Shown: positions 29,852-37,350 of the stretch, piece by piece | Layout of the letters: each line of letters starts with the position of its first letter | Position numbering within the stretch: position 1 is the stretch's first letter | Source of the DNA: a virus | Virus record (IMG/VR): IMGVR_UViG_3300044621_001273 | Span: 1-60,015 of that record | Direction: 5' to 3' (one strand) | Length of the DNA: 60,015 bases | The notes under the pieces: generated by a model | The model's database searches: none | The model's input: the letters and a program-made list of their open reading frames with translations, nothing else | What the model was told of the DNA's origin: nothing | Made by a program: the position numbers and the translations under genes

Positions 29852-30604
29852 ATGGTAACGAAGAAGAGGGCAGCTTTGTTTGAAGGCAACGGTGAAGCGC
29901 CTCCAGCGCAGCGAACAAACTCTCTTAAGGTGAAGCTAGACGACATGTCAACGATTCAGCCTAAGAGTGATACACAACGTGATTTCTTTGAAGCCTATGC
30001 CAGAGGCCACTACTTCATGTGTCTTCACGGTGTCGCAGGTACAGGCAAGTCCTACATCGCCCTGTACAAAGCCTTAGAAGACGTCCTAGATAGGTCTACA
30101 CCGTTTGGTAAGGTGGTCATCATCAGGTCTGCTGTACAAAGCAGAGAGATGGGATATTTGCCTGGTGGTGTTGATGAGAAGATGGAGGTGTACATCCAGC
30201 CCTATCGTCAAATCACAACAGACTTGTTTGCACGCAAGGACGCTTGGGACAGGCTCTGTGAGCAAGGACACGTAGAGTTTTTGTCTACGTCGTTCATCAG
30301 AGGCACCACCTTCAGCAACAGCATCATCCTCGTTGATGAGTTCCAAAACTGCAACTTTGAAGAACTCGACACCGTCATCACCCGCGTTGGACACACCAGT
30401 AAAATCATCTTCTGTGGTGATGTACGTCAGACTGATTTGAAGAAGAAAGACGATAAGTCTGGCTTGAACAAGTTCTTGAACATTGCTGGTGCTATGAAGC
30501 AATTCAGTAAATTTGAGTTCACTGTAGATGACATCTGCCGCAGCAGCTTGGTGAAGGACTACATTGTGGCTAAGATGCAATATGAAGATGGAGAACAACA
30601 ATGA
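29852..30604 (+). CDS. phoH: PhoH-like P-loop ATPase
   Basis: The 250-aa protein has Walker A GVAGTGKS (about residues 60-67), a sensor-type segment RSAVQSREMGYLPGG, Walker B SIILVDEFQN and FCGDVRQTD, the PhoH core. Phage PhoH proteins are ATPases of unclear role, perhaps in RNA metabolism or phosphate stress. Start ATG 29852 follows AAGGAG; the earlier in-frame ATG at 29819 lies in the terminator hairpin and is rejected. Confidence 0.88.
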   Translation: MVTKKRAALFEGNGEAPPAQRTNSLKVKLDDMSTIQPKSDTQRDFFEAYARGHYFMCLHGVAGTGKSYIALYKALEDVLDRSTPFGKVVIIRSAVQSREMGYLPGGVDEKMEVYIQPYRQITTDLFARKDAWDRLCEQGHVEFLSTSFIRGTTFSNSIILVDEFQNCNFEELDTVITRVGHTSKIIFCGDVRQTDLKKKDDKSGLNKFLNIAGAMKQFSKFEFTVDDICRSSLVKDYIVAKMQYEDGEQQ

Positions 30605-30825
30605 GCATCATGATTAATTTGCGTCAAGGAATTGGCTTTGACATTGAATACAACAACGAAATTTGCTACCGTACTGACTACTACGATGATGATGGCAACG
30701 TCACCAAGCAAGATCAAATACTGTGCTACACAGGCATCATCCTCAAGATTCCTTTCTTCACCATCTTCATTGGTGACCTGTTCCCTATTGAGGAAGACAG
30801 CACCTACATCAAGAACAATAGTTGA
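30601..30825 (+). CDS. 74-aa early protein
   Basis: The product starts MSIMINLRQGIGFDIEYNNE and is beta-rich with a hydrophobic centre (GIILKIPFFTIFIGDLFPIE). ATGA overlap with phoH. Unknown; the hydrophobic segment may contact the membrane but is not a clear helix. Confidence 0.6.
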   Translation: MSIMINLRQGIGFDIEYNNEICYRTDYYDDDGNVTKQDQILCYTGIILKIPFFTIFIGDLFPIEEDSTYIKNNS

Positions 30826-30885
30826 CAGCAGGGCTTCGGTGTGGCAACATCGAGGCTCTTTAACAACACCAGAGCGAGGACAGCA

Positions 30886-31077
30886 ATGGAGATGAGAAAA
30901 ATAGAGCCATCCTATGCATTCAAGGAGGGCTATTACGCCTTCAGCAGAGGATGGCTTGAGTGTAAATATTCTTTGACGTCAACACGCGGAAAAGAATGGC
31001 AACGTGGTTTTGACAGGGCCTATTTCGACAACCTTCAGAGGATCAAAAATGTTTCTAACTCCCGTAACGTCCATTGA
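30886..31077 (+). CDS. 63-aa protein (EGYYAFSRG type)
   Basis: From ATG 30886 (after GAGGA) the product reads MEMRKIEPSYAFKEGYYAFS followed by RGWLECKYSL..GKEWQRGFDRAYF. The tandem GY..F..G..EC......EW..GF..A pattern is like small 'ribosome modulation factor-like' or CrpP-type proteins that phages carry, which bind ribosomes or nucleic acid. This is a weak assignment. Confidence 0.5.
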   Translation: MEMRKIEPSYAFKEGYYAFSRGWLECKYSLTSTRGKEWQRGFDRAYFDNLQRIKNVSNSRNVH

Positions 31078-31378
31078 GCATTGCAAGTCTGTCTGTGTCC
31101 AAGATTGGTCAATCTATGAGATTGAATATCGAGGAGAACTAGAACGACATATTGTTGGCTTTGACTTCACAGACATGTGGGCAACCAGGGTGTCTACAGC
31201 AATCAAGAAATTTGACATGGAGAAGATGGAGGCTGTGACACGAAGTGGACGTCATTACACTCTCTGTGGAGAGCCTAGAGAGACGATAATGGCACCCTAT
31301 CCTGTGTGGCTTGATTGGTGTCACTATTGCGGTGTTGAAGACTCTGTCAATGTGACGGACGAGTATAAGAGGCATTGA
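31049..31378 (+). CDS. 109-aa protein, last gene of the plus-strand unit
   Basis: The product starts MFLTPVTSIEHCKSVCVQDW and contains scattered cysteines plus WLDWCHYCG. Start ATG 31049 follows AGAGGA and overlaps the previous gene. No family recognised. It is directly followed by the tRNA cluster. Confidence 0.6.
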   Translation: MFLTPVTSIEHCKSVCVQDWSIYEIEYRGELERHIVGFDFTDMWATRVSTAIKKFDMEKMEAVTRSGRHYTLCGEPRETIMAPYPVWLDWCHYCGVEDSVNVTDEYKRH

Positions 31379-31385
31379 CAAAGAA

Positions 31386-31459
31386 GCGTCCATAGCTCAA
31401 CTGGATAGAGCAACGCCCTTCTAAGGCGTAGGTTGTAGGTTCGATTCCTACTGGATGCG
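31386..31459 (+). tRNA. tRNA-Arg (TCT)
   Basis: Acceptor GCGTCCA/TGGATGC, D-arm GCTC...GAGC, anticodon stem ACGCC/GGCGT with loop CTTCTAA (anticodon TCT), T-arm GTAGG TTCGATT CCTAC, discriminator G. CCA is encoded at 31460-31462. It reads AGA, a codon rare in GC-rich hosts. Confidence 0.93.
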
Positions 31460-31464
31460 CCAAA

Positions 31465-31544
31465 GCTGGAGTCGCATAGCGGCAATTGCAACGGTTTTGT
31501 AAGCCGTCGGGAAACCTTCATGAGTTCGAGTCTCATCTCCAGCA
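31465..31544 (+). tRNA. tRNA-Thr (TGT) with a long variable arm
   Basis: Acceptor GCTGGAG/CTCCAGC is perfect, the anticodon stem ACGGT/GCCGT encloses TTTGTAA (anticodon TGT), and the T-arm is ATGAG TTCGAGT CTCAT; CCA is encoded at 31545-31547. The D-stem has only three firm pairs and the variable region is 12 nt (CGGGAAACCTTC) and can form a GGG/CCT mini-stem, a class II feature foreign to normal tRNA-Thr. G1-C72 and C2-G71 agree with threonine identity. Confidence 0.85.
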
Positions 31545-31553
31545 CCAACAACA

Positions 31554-31636
31554 GCGGCTGTGGTGGAATTGGTAGACACAGCAGACTTAAAATCTGCCAG
31601 CATTAAGCTGTACCGGTTCGACTCCGGTTAGCCGCA
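31554..31636 (+). tRNA. tRNA-Leu (TAA)
   Basis: Acceptor GCGGCTG/TAGCCGC, D-loop with TTGGTAGACAC, anticodon stem GCAGA/TCTGC with loop CTTAAAA (anticodon TAA), a long variable arm CAGCATTAAGCTGT, T-arm ACCGG TTCGACT CCGGT; CCA encoded at 31637-31639. A normal class II leucine tRNA reading TTA. Confidence 0.95.
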
Positions 31637-31644
31637 CCAAAAAC

Positions 31645-31670
31645 AAAGGCCCTTAATTGGGCCTTTTTGC
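31645..31670. terminator. Bidirectional rho-independent terminator between convergent units
   Basis: AAAGGCCC-TTAATT-GGGCCTTT with A-rich 5' and T-rich 3' flanks ends the plus-strand early unit after the tRNAs and the minus-strand late unit. Confidence 0.9.
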
Positions 31671-31688
31671 TGTACAGCGAATATTGCT

Positions 31689-34600
31689 CTATCTTCTTAG
31701 AACAAATCCACCTTTGTTGAAGTCTTTACCAATAGCTTCAGCAATGTCAAATTCACCGTGAATGATGCGAAGTTTGTCACGCAGTGACTCTGGTCTTCTC
31801 TTCTCTGTCTTGATAAATCTATCAACAGCAGCGTCTCTCTTCTCTTTGCCAAGACCCTCAAACATCCTGTTGACACTCTTCTCAGGATTTGTTTCGAGAT
31901 AGGTATCTTGTACGTTAGTCTTAGCCATGCTGATGGCTTGACTAATTCTTGACTTCATAGTCCTACGTTGTTCATTGATAGACAAAAAAGGATAAGCCTT
32001 GTCTTTGTTGACAAGATCATCCACAGCAGCCTCAACAAGAGGTGCAGCTTCTCTGATGGTGAGATTGTCTAAGGTGCGGTCGCCAGTGGACTTGTACAAG
32101 CTAAAGGAAGGAATACGCAGACGAGCTAGTTCGTTCTCTGCCACACTTGTTGGAGGAGTAGGACGAACACCTTGAAGCTGTCTCAACACCGTAGGAACCT
32201 GTTGTGGTGTTGTCTGGAACAGCGAAGGACGCTCTTCTAAGAACCCTCTAGCGCCTGGTATAGGCCCTAAGACAGGGGCTGCAACAGCGCCAGCAAAGGT
32301 GCCTAAGCCTTCTACAGGCGCTCTGGTGTCAACGACACTGTAGTCTTCCAACAAGAAGTTAACAGCGTCATAGGCGGGATTGAAGAAGTTGTCAAAACGT
32401 CCTAAGAAGTCTCCAACTTCTGTGCCTGCTTTTCTTTCAACATCTGTAGTGATACCTTCTTCAAACAGACGGGATACCCTCTCAAACACAGTATTCTGTG
32501 AGAGCGAAGACCTGCCCATGCCTGTCATAATCTCCATAAATTTCTGCCCGTCGAACTTCCTGACTCTGTTGAGTTCAAGCTGCTCAGCCTTTAGTAAAAG
32601 TTCTTGACGTCCTTTTTCGTTTAAGGCAAGACTTTCAGCTTGTTGTTTAAACTTGGTAGCCTCTTGTTGTCTTTCTTCTTTAGACATCTTCAGCGTGTAC
32701 CAAAGAGTCTGAGACATGTCTCTCATTAATAAAGCAGCCTCTGCCATGTAAGAGATGTTGACAAACGGGAATAACCCACTGCCGTCTTTAATATTGCCAT
32801 CATCATCTCTATACTGATGTGCTTCAAGATCAGAGTTTTCTTCTCGAAACGCCATTGCTCCGTAGATAACAGAAGTTCCAACAGTAGCGTCTAATATTTT
32901 CTTCTTTGCGTCATAAGCCAAACCAGCAGCTTTTGCTCCAAACTCATCGGCTTCTTTGTCGTTACCGGCTGCTCTAAGTTTCTCACTTTCATTCAGAAAC
33001 TTCCTAGATTGTCTGAGTTCTTGAACACCGCCTAAAGCAGAGGCTGGTGTCATGCGATAGGTATATCGAATAGAGTTCAAGCTGAAGCGCATGAATGGAT
33101 GAATTAGCTTACCAGGGATACCAGCTAAACCATTCCTGTTGAAAAGCTGAAGCGTAAATGCTGCTAAGTTCTCAGCAGCCCCTTCAAAGCTCTTCTCCCC
33201 CGTCTTCTTAAACTCATATGAGAAGGTTAGCTTCAGAGCATCATCGGCAGCTTCTTTAAGCAGGGCAACAGGAATAGCCTTATTATTTGCAATGAAGTCT
33301 TCGTAGTCCAAGCCAACAGCATCCATTCTGTCTTTGACAGCTTGTAAGAAGATAGGACGACGAACAACACTGTCAACGGCTCTGTTGGCAATGTTGATGG
33401 TGTTCATTACCTTTGCAACGGATGCTGGCAACCCTCTGCTATCTGTTTCAGCACCGACAGAGCTAAGCAAATTATTAAGACGAGGCTGATTCTTCAACAT
33501 CAAGTCTGTAACTTCGGATGTGTAGCCAGCATCAGCCATTGTTTTAAGAACAAAGAAGCTGTCAGCAAAGGCTTCAGAGACGTCTTCTTTGGCTCTGTCT
33601 TTAGTTAGAACACCACCTCTTAGGTCATATAACATTCTTCCTGCTGTTGAATACACAGCATCAACAGTGTCGGCAGCTACCTTCAAAGGAACAGAACCAG
33701 CAAGACCAATGGCGTTTAGCACGGCAGTGGACAAGCTGGCAGTTGAAGCAGCAACGGATGTCCCAACAACCCCAGTACCAAAGTCTATTGCTTTACCTGA
33801 CCAATACTCAGTGCCATAGGAAGCCCTTGACATATTCTTCAGAGCTTCTTCCAGCTTAGGATCACCCTTAGTTGCTTTGTTCAGAAACTGTGCCAACGAA
33901 GATGCTTCCTTCAACGTTGCACCGGCCTGAGACAGCGTCACTCTAAACGTCTCTAAGAACTCTTTGTTGTTGACACCAGCGCGTGCTGCTGCCTGTTGAA
34001 TGGTGTCAACATCGGCTTCTTTAAGCGTGTTAGCAACAGCCTGTGTAATTCTCACTTCATTCAAATCAGGGCGAAGCAATGGGTTATCGATGTAAATCTG
34101 CTTAGCCACTTTGAAGATGTCAGCAACAGTGTTTTCATTCAACACAGCTTCAGTGACAGCACCAGGAGCATCCATCTTGTCCAGTGTTTCTTTTCTGGCT
34201 TCACGCCTAGCAAAACTATCGGCAAACAACGCTTTTCTGTTCTCACCAACAGACTTCTCCTTTGCAGCAAATTGCTTCAAGAAGTCTGCTGTTTGCTTAT
34301 CAGTGAGGGCAGGCGCTCCCTTCTTACGTTGAGCCAAGGAAGCAATGCGGGCAGGAGCTTGTTCAGCCTTGATGTCTGCAACACCTTTACCACCGACAGC
34401 GCCTAAAGCAGTAGCAACACCGACAGACAAAGCTGTCTGTGCATAACTCATTTCTTCTCTAAGACCAAGTTCTTTTTCTGTACGTTGTCTTATGACATCT
34501 TGAGTACCGGCAGCACCACCTTCAACAGCGGCTGTGACACCAGTAACAGCCAAGGCTTTCTTGGTAGCGCTAACAACAGCAGGTTTCAACAGAGCTTGTT

Positions 34601-35243
34601 TAGTCAACCAGCCAGCAACACCACCAACATATGTCGAAGGACTAGTTAAAACCGCCCTCAACTCTTGAGTAAAGGTAGTGCCTAGTTCTTTAGCAACACC
34701 ATAAGCCTGCCTCGCCACTTCCTTCTGCTCAGGCTTCGCATTCAACGCCCATGTCAGTTCATAGCCTAGCTCCATGTCATTCTTAGCCTGAGAACGCTGA
34801 AACTCCTCCACCAGCTTCACAGGCTCTTTAGGCATGGGCTTGTTGGGGAAGCGCTCCTTCATATAGCGCTGAATGATGTTGAGCTTGTCCTTCTGTGAAG
34901 CAATGTCAGAAACAGTGACAGGTGTTCCCATCTCTAGCATGGGACCAAAGCCTTCCATCTCCATCGTGGAACCAAAGCGGCCTGTGGTGTCAACATCACC
35001 TACCTCAGTGAAGGCGGCTGTAGGCATCCGTCCAGAAGGCGTAGGAGGCGCTACAGGGGCTGTAACAGGCGTTGGTGTAGGACGGGTAGGCTGAGCCTGT
35101 GCAGCGCGAACAGGGGCTGTTCTGGCGGGTTGTGGAGGCTCTTCTGTAGAGACAGAGCCTCCAAACTTCTTAGCAAGCCCTTCGTAGTCAGTCTGTACCT
35201 GACCGCCAAACTTCTTAGCAAGTTCTTCGTAGTCTGTTGCCAT
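31689..35243 (-). CDS. Very large internal virion / ejection-type protein (1184 aa)
   Basis: The N-terminus is a tandem repeat DYEELAKKFGGQV / DYEGLAKKFGGSV, then a Pro-rich linker (about residues 35-75) and a long, mostly helical body with Ala/Gly-rich hydrophobic stretches (about residues 190-290 and 480-540). It ends FNKGGFVLRR. Size, helical character and place as the last late gene after the lysis cassette suggest an internal protein ejected with DNA, as T7 gp15/gp16. No transglycosylase motif was found. Confidence 0.7.
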   Translation of the reverse strand: MATDYEELAKKFGGQVQTDYEGLAKKFGGSVSTEEPPQPARTAPVRAAQAQPTRPTPTPVTAPVAPPTPSGRMPTAAFTEVGDVDTTGRFGSTMEMEGFGPMLEMGTPVTVSDIASQKDKLNIIQRYMKERFPNKPMPKEPVKLVEEFQRSQAKNDMELGYELTWALNAKPEQKEVARQAYGVAKELGTTFTQELRAVLTSPSTYVGGVAGWLTKQALLKPAVVSATKKALAVTGVTAAVEGGAAGTQDVIRQRTEKELGLREEMSYAQTALSVGVATALGAVGGKGVADIKAEQAPARIASLAQRKKGAPALTDKQTADFLKQFAAKEKSVGENRKALFADSFARREARKETLDKMDAPGAVTEAVLNENTVADIFKVAKQIYIDNPLLRPDLNEVRITQAVANTLKEADVDTIQQAAARAGVNNKEFLETFRVTLSQAGATLKEASSLAQFLNKATKGDPKLEEALKNMSRASYGTEYWSGKAIDFGTGVVGTSVAASTASLSTAVLNAIGLAGSVPLKVAADTVDAVYSTAGRMLYDLRGGVLTKDRAKEDVSEAFADSFFVLKTMADAGYTSEVTDLMLKNQPRLNNLLSSVGAETDSRGLPASVAKVMNTINIANRAVDSVVRRPIFLQAVKDRMDAVGLDYEDFIANNKAIPVALLKEAADDALKLTFSYEFKKTGEKSFEGAAENLAAFTLQLFNRNGLAGIPGKLIHPFMRFSLNSIRYTYRMTPASALGGVQELRQSRKFLNESEKLRAAGNDKEADEFGAKAAGLAYDAKKKILDATVGTSVIYGAMAFREENSDLEAHQYRDDDGNIKDGSGLFPFVNISYMAEAALLMRDMSQTLWYTLKMSKEERQQEATKFKQQAESLALNEKGRQELLLKAEQLELNRVRKFDGQKFMEIMTGMGRSSLSQNTVFERVSRLFEEGITTDVERKAGTEVGDFLGRFDNFFNPAYDAVNFLLEDYSVVDTRAPVEGLGTFAGAVAAPVLGPIPGARGFLEERPSLFQTTPQQVPTVLRQLQGVRPTPPTSVAENELARLRIPSFSLYKSTGDRTLDNLTIREAAPLVEAAVDDLVNKDKAYPFLSINEQRRTMKSRISQAISMAKTNVQDTYLETNPEKSVNRMFEGLGKEKRDAAVDRFIKTEKRRPESLRDKLRIIHGEFDIAEAIGKDFNKGGFVLRR

Positions 35244-36664
35244 TAGCGGATACCTGCTGCTTTCTTAAAATCGTCTGCTGCCTTCTGATTAGGGAAGGTT
35301 GCCTTGCTTCCATTAGGTAACTCTACAGTGACTGGACCACTTGTTGTGGGAGAGGGCTGTGTTGAAGCTGGTCTAACAGGAGCAGTAGTAGCAGCGGGTG
35401 GTGTTGTTGTCTGAGACGCTGCGCCACCAACTTGTTGTCTTTGAGGTAATGAACCACGCAAACCATAGTTGTACATCACATCGCGCACAGAATCGTAAAG
35501 AGGTTGTCCCTTATCATTGAGGAGACCATAAGCTCTTAGTGCTGCTTGTGCGAAGCTGCGTTTGTCTCTCAAGATTTGTTGTTCAACCTCAGGAGTGACG
35601 CTGCTCTTCAGTCCTCTAGCCACGTAGAACTCACCGTCTCCTAAAGAAATTGTCTTAGGCTCAGAGAACAACTCAACACCATATTTTTCCTCTAGGCGTG
35701 TTTGAATAGCCTTCTCAACACTGGAGGTGATGGTGGCAACGCTCTTAGGTTTATTTCCTTCCATCGCTGTCTTGTGATTTTTGATAGCGGTATAAAGTAC
35801 ATCGAGTTGGGATTTGATAGCAGCGGCAGAATCAGCATCTCCTTCACTCTCAGCCATCTGAAGTTGAGATGCCAGTTTATTGGCTCTTTCATCCAGAGAC
35901 TTAACAGGAGCTTCAATCTGATCTTTTAGAGCGGCTGTTTCTTCTCTAAGTTTTATCAGACGAGGGTCGTCTTTCTTAAATCTTTGTTCTGCATTGAAAA
36001 GATTCATCTGCGCTTTCTCAAACGCCTTTTCAACAGAATCAACCATAGGACCATATTGCTCTGTATTGATGGTAGCAATACCAGAGAAAGGGTCTCTCTG
36101 CAACGGCTGCATATTCTCATAAGCAAGCAGTTCTCTGGCAGAACCGGCGCCTAAGCCGCTAGCAATCTTTTCCACTCTACCGGGCTTAGCTCCAACATTG
36201 AAGCCCATGAAGCCTTCCTTCTGACCAAATGCCTGTTGCATCTGCTCTTCTGTCATTTGTGTTGGAGGAGCACCAACAGTATCAATGAGCCTCCTCACCG
36301 ACTCAAACCCATTAGGAAGCCTCTTTTTAATTTCGTCTTTATTTAATTTGACGAACGTAGCAGCATCAATAGGATCACCGGCTTCTCTGCGTTCTGCAAA
36401 TTGTTTTGCAATGCTGTCGTTGGAGATAAGAGCCAGTGTGATTTCTTCAGGAGTTGATTTGTCAAGCCAAGGCGTTACCTTAGACAAGCGACCAGACAGT
36501 TCTTCCTGTATTGCCTTTCTTTCTTCTTCTCTCTTCTTCTTGTTAATGGCAGCAAATTGAAGACGAGTCTTGACAAGCTCTGCATTTTCTTCTCTTTCTT
36601 TTTCAACACGTGATCCCACGCCTTGAGCAAACCCCGCCAGTGCTCCTAATAAAGCTAGTCCCAT
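35243..36664 (-). CDS. Coiled-coil internal virion protein (473 aa)
   Basis: The protein begins with a hydrophobic glycine-rich segment MGLALLGALAGFAQGVGS, then a long charged coiled coil (EKEREENAELVKTRLQF onward), a Thr/Pro-rich linker and a C-terminal VELPNGSKATFPNQKAADDF type tail. It shares the late-end position with the 1184-aa gene, whose start it overlaps by one base. Probably an internal or ejected virion protein. No catalytic motif. Confidence 0.65.
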   Translation of the reverse strand: MGLALLGALAGFAQGVGSRVEKEREENAELVKTRLQFAAINKKKREEERKAIQEELSGRLSKVTPWLDKSTPEEITLALISNDSIAKQFAERREAGDPIDAATFVKLNKDEIKKRLPNGFESVRRLIDTVGAPPTQMTEEQMQQAFGQKEGFMGFNVGAKPGRVEKIASGLGAGSARELLAYENMQPLQRDPFSGIATINTEQYGPMVDSVEKAFEKAQMNLFNAEQRFKKDDPRLIKLREETAALKDQIEAPVKSLDERANKLASQLQMAESEGDADSAAAIKSQLDVLYTAIKNHKTAMEGNKPKSVATITSSVEKAIQTRLEEKYGVELFSEPKTISLGDGEFYVARGLKSSVTPEVEQQILRDKRSFAQAALRAYGLLNDKGQPLYDSVRDVMYNYGLRGSLPQRQQVGGAASQTTTPPAATTAPVRPASTQPSPTTSGPVTVELPNGSKATFPNQKAADDFKKAAGIR

Positions 36665-36666
36665 GT

Positions 36667-37119
36667 TTACTCCTTAGACATTAAACCACCCTGCTTTACA
36701 GCAGGAGCTTCTTTCACTGTAGCAACAGCACCGCGTAGCACTTCTCTTGCTGTCTTCTCATCAATGTCTGTTGCTTTTTCAAAGTCTTCATCTTCAACAA
36801 CATACCCAACATCATTCATGTCGCCAATGGTTTTCATCAGCTCAATGATGATAGGAATAACAACAAAGCCTAAGTCTACAGTGTGAGTCCCTTTCATGAT
36901 GCCTAGCTTGATGATGCCTTGCGACAGCCTCATCAAAGAGATGTTGTTCTCCATAGCCAGCAACATGCTGTCAACAGCTTCTTCTGTTGTCAATCTCTCA
37001 ACGTAGTACGACACCACTTGATCCAATGTGGTGTACTGCGGCGGCTGTTCCCAAGGTCTATTACCAGGCTCTGTTGTCAAAGACATACCTGGGATGGTGG
37101 GTGATAGTGCTCCAATCAT
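36667..37119 (-). CDS. 150-aa late protein
   Basis: The protein starts MIGALSPTIPGMSLTTEPGN and is helical, with an Asp/Glu-rich stretch (VVEDEDFEKATDIDEKTARE) and the ending KQGGLMSKE, close to the xxGG tails of other late proteins here. Likely a minor virion protein. Overlaps the next gene upstream by 4 nt. Confidence 0.6.
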   Translation of the reverse strand: MIGALSPTIPGMSLTTEPGNRPWEQPPQYTTLDQVVSYYVERLTTEEAVDSMLLAMENNISLMRLSQGIIKLGIMKGTHTVDLGFVVIPIIIELMKTIGDMNDVGYVVEDEDFEKATDIDEKTAREVLRGAVATVKEAPAVKQGGLMSKE

Positions 37120-37331
37120 TTCTTCTTTTCCTTACGTTGACCAACGAGTTCTTGACGTTGCTTCCGAATCATTTCAATATAGTCTGCAAGCTGATCATCC
37201 AAAGCACCAGAAGACTTTGTAGGCTGCTTCATCTTAGGAGCAAGCAGTCCAGACGTAGATACAGGAAGTGTCTTGTTTCTTTTGCTGATGATGGAGTCAA
37301 TGCGACCAATGAGGGATTTGTAGTTTTTCAT
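37116..37331 (-). CDS. 71-aa basic late protein
   Basis: The product starts MKNYKSLIGRIDSIISKRNK and ends KQRQELVGQRKEKKK, basic and helical. It stands between the 778-aa virion protein and the 150-aa gene. Unknown role. Confidence 0.6.
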   Translation of the reverse strand: MKNYKSLIGRIDSIISKRNKTLPVSTSGLLAPKMKQPTKSSGALDDQLADYIEMIRKQRQELVGQRKEKKK

Positions 37332-37350
37332 TGATGTTGTCCTTTGTTAG

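Noticed and set aside
16890-31378. Phage single-subunit RNA polymerase
   Set aside because: No product of the needed size or with T7 RNA polymerase motifs occurs on the early strand.
31375-31405. TTGACA before the tRNA cluster as a promoter
   Set aside because: No acceptable -10 element lies 16-18 bp downstream; the hexamer overlaps the end of the 109-aa gene.
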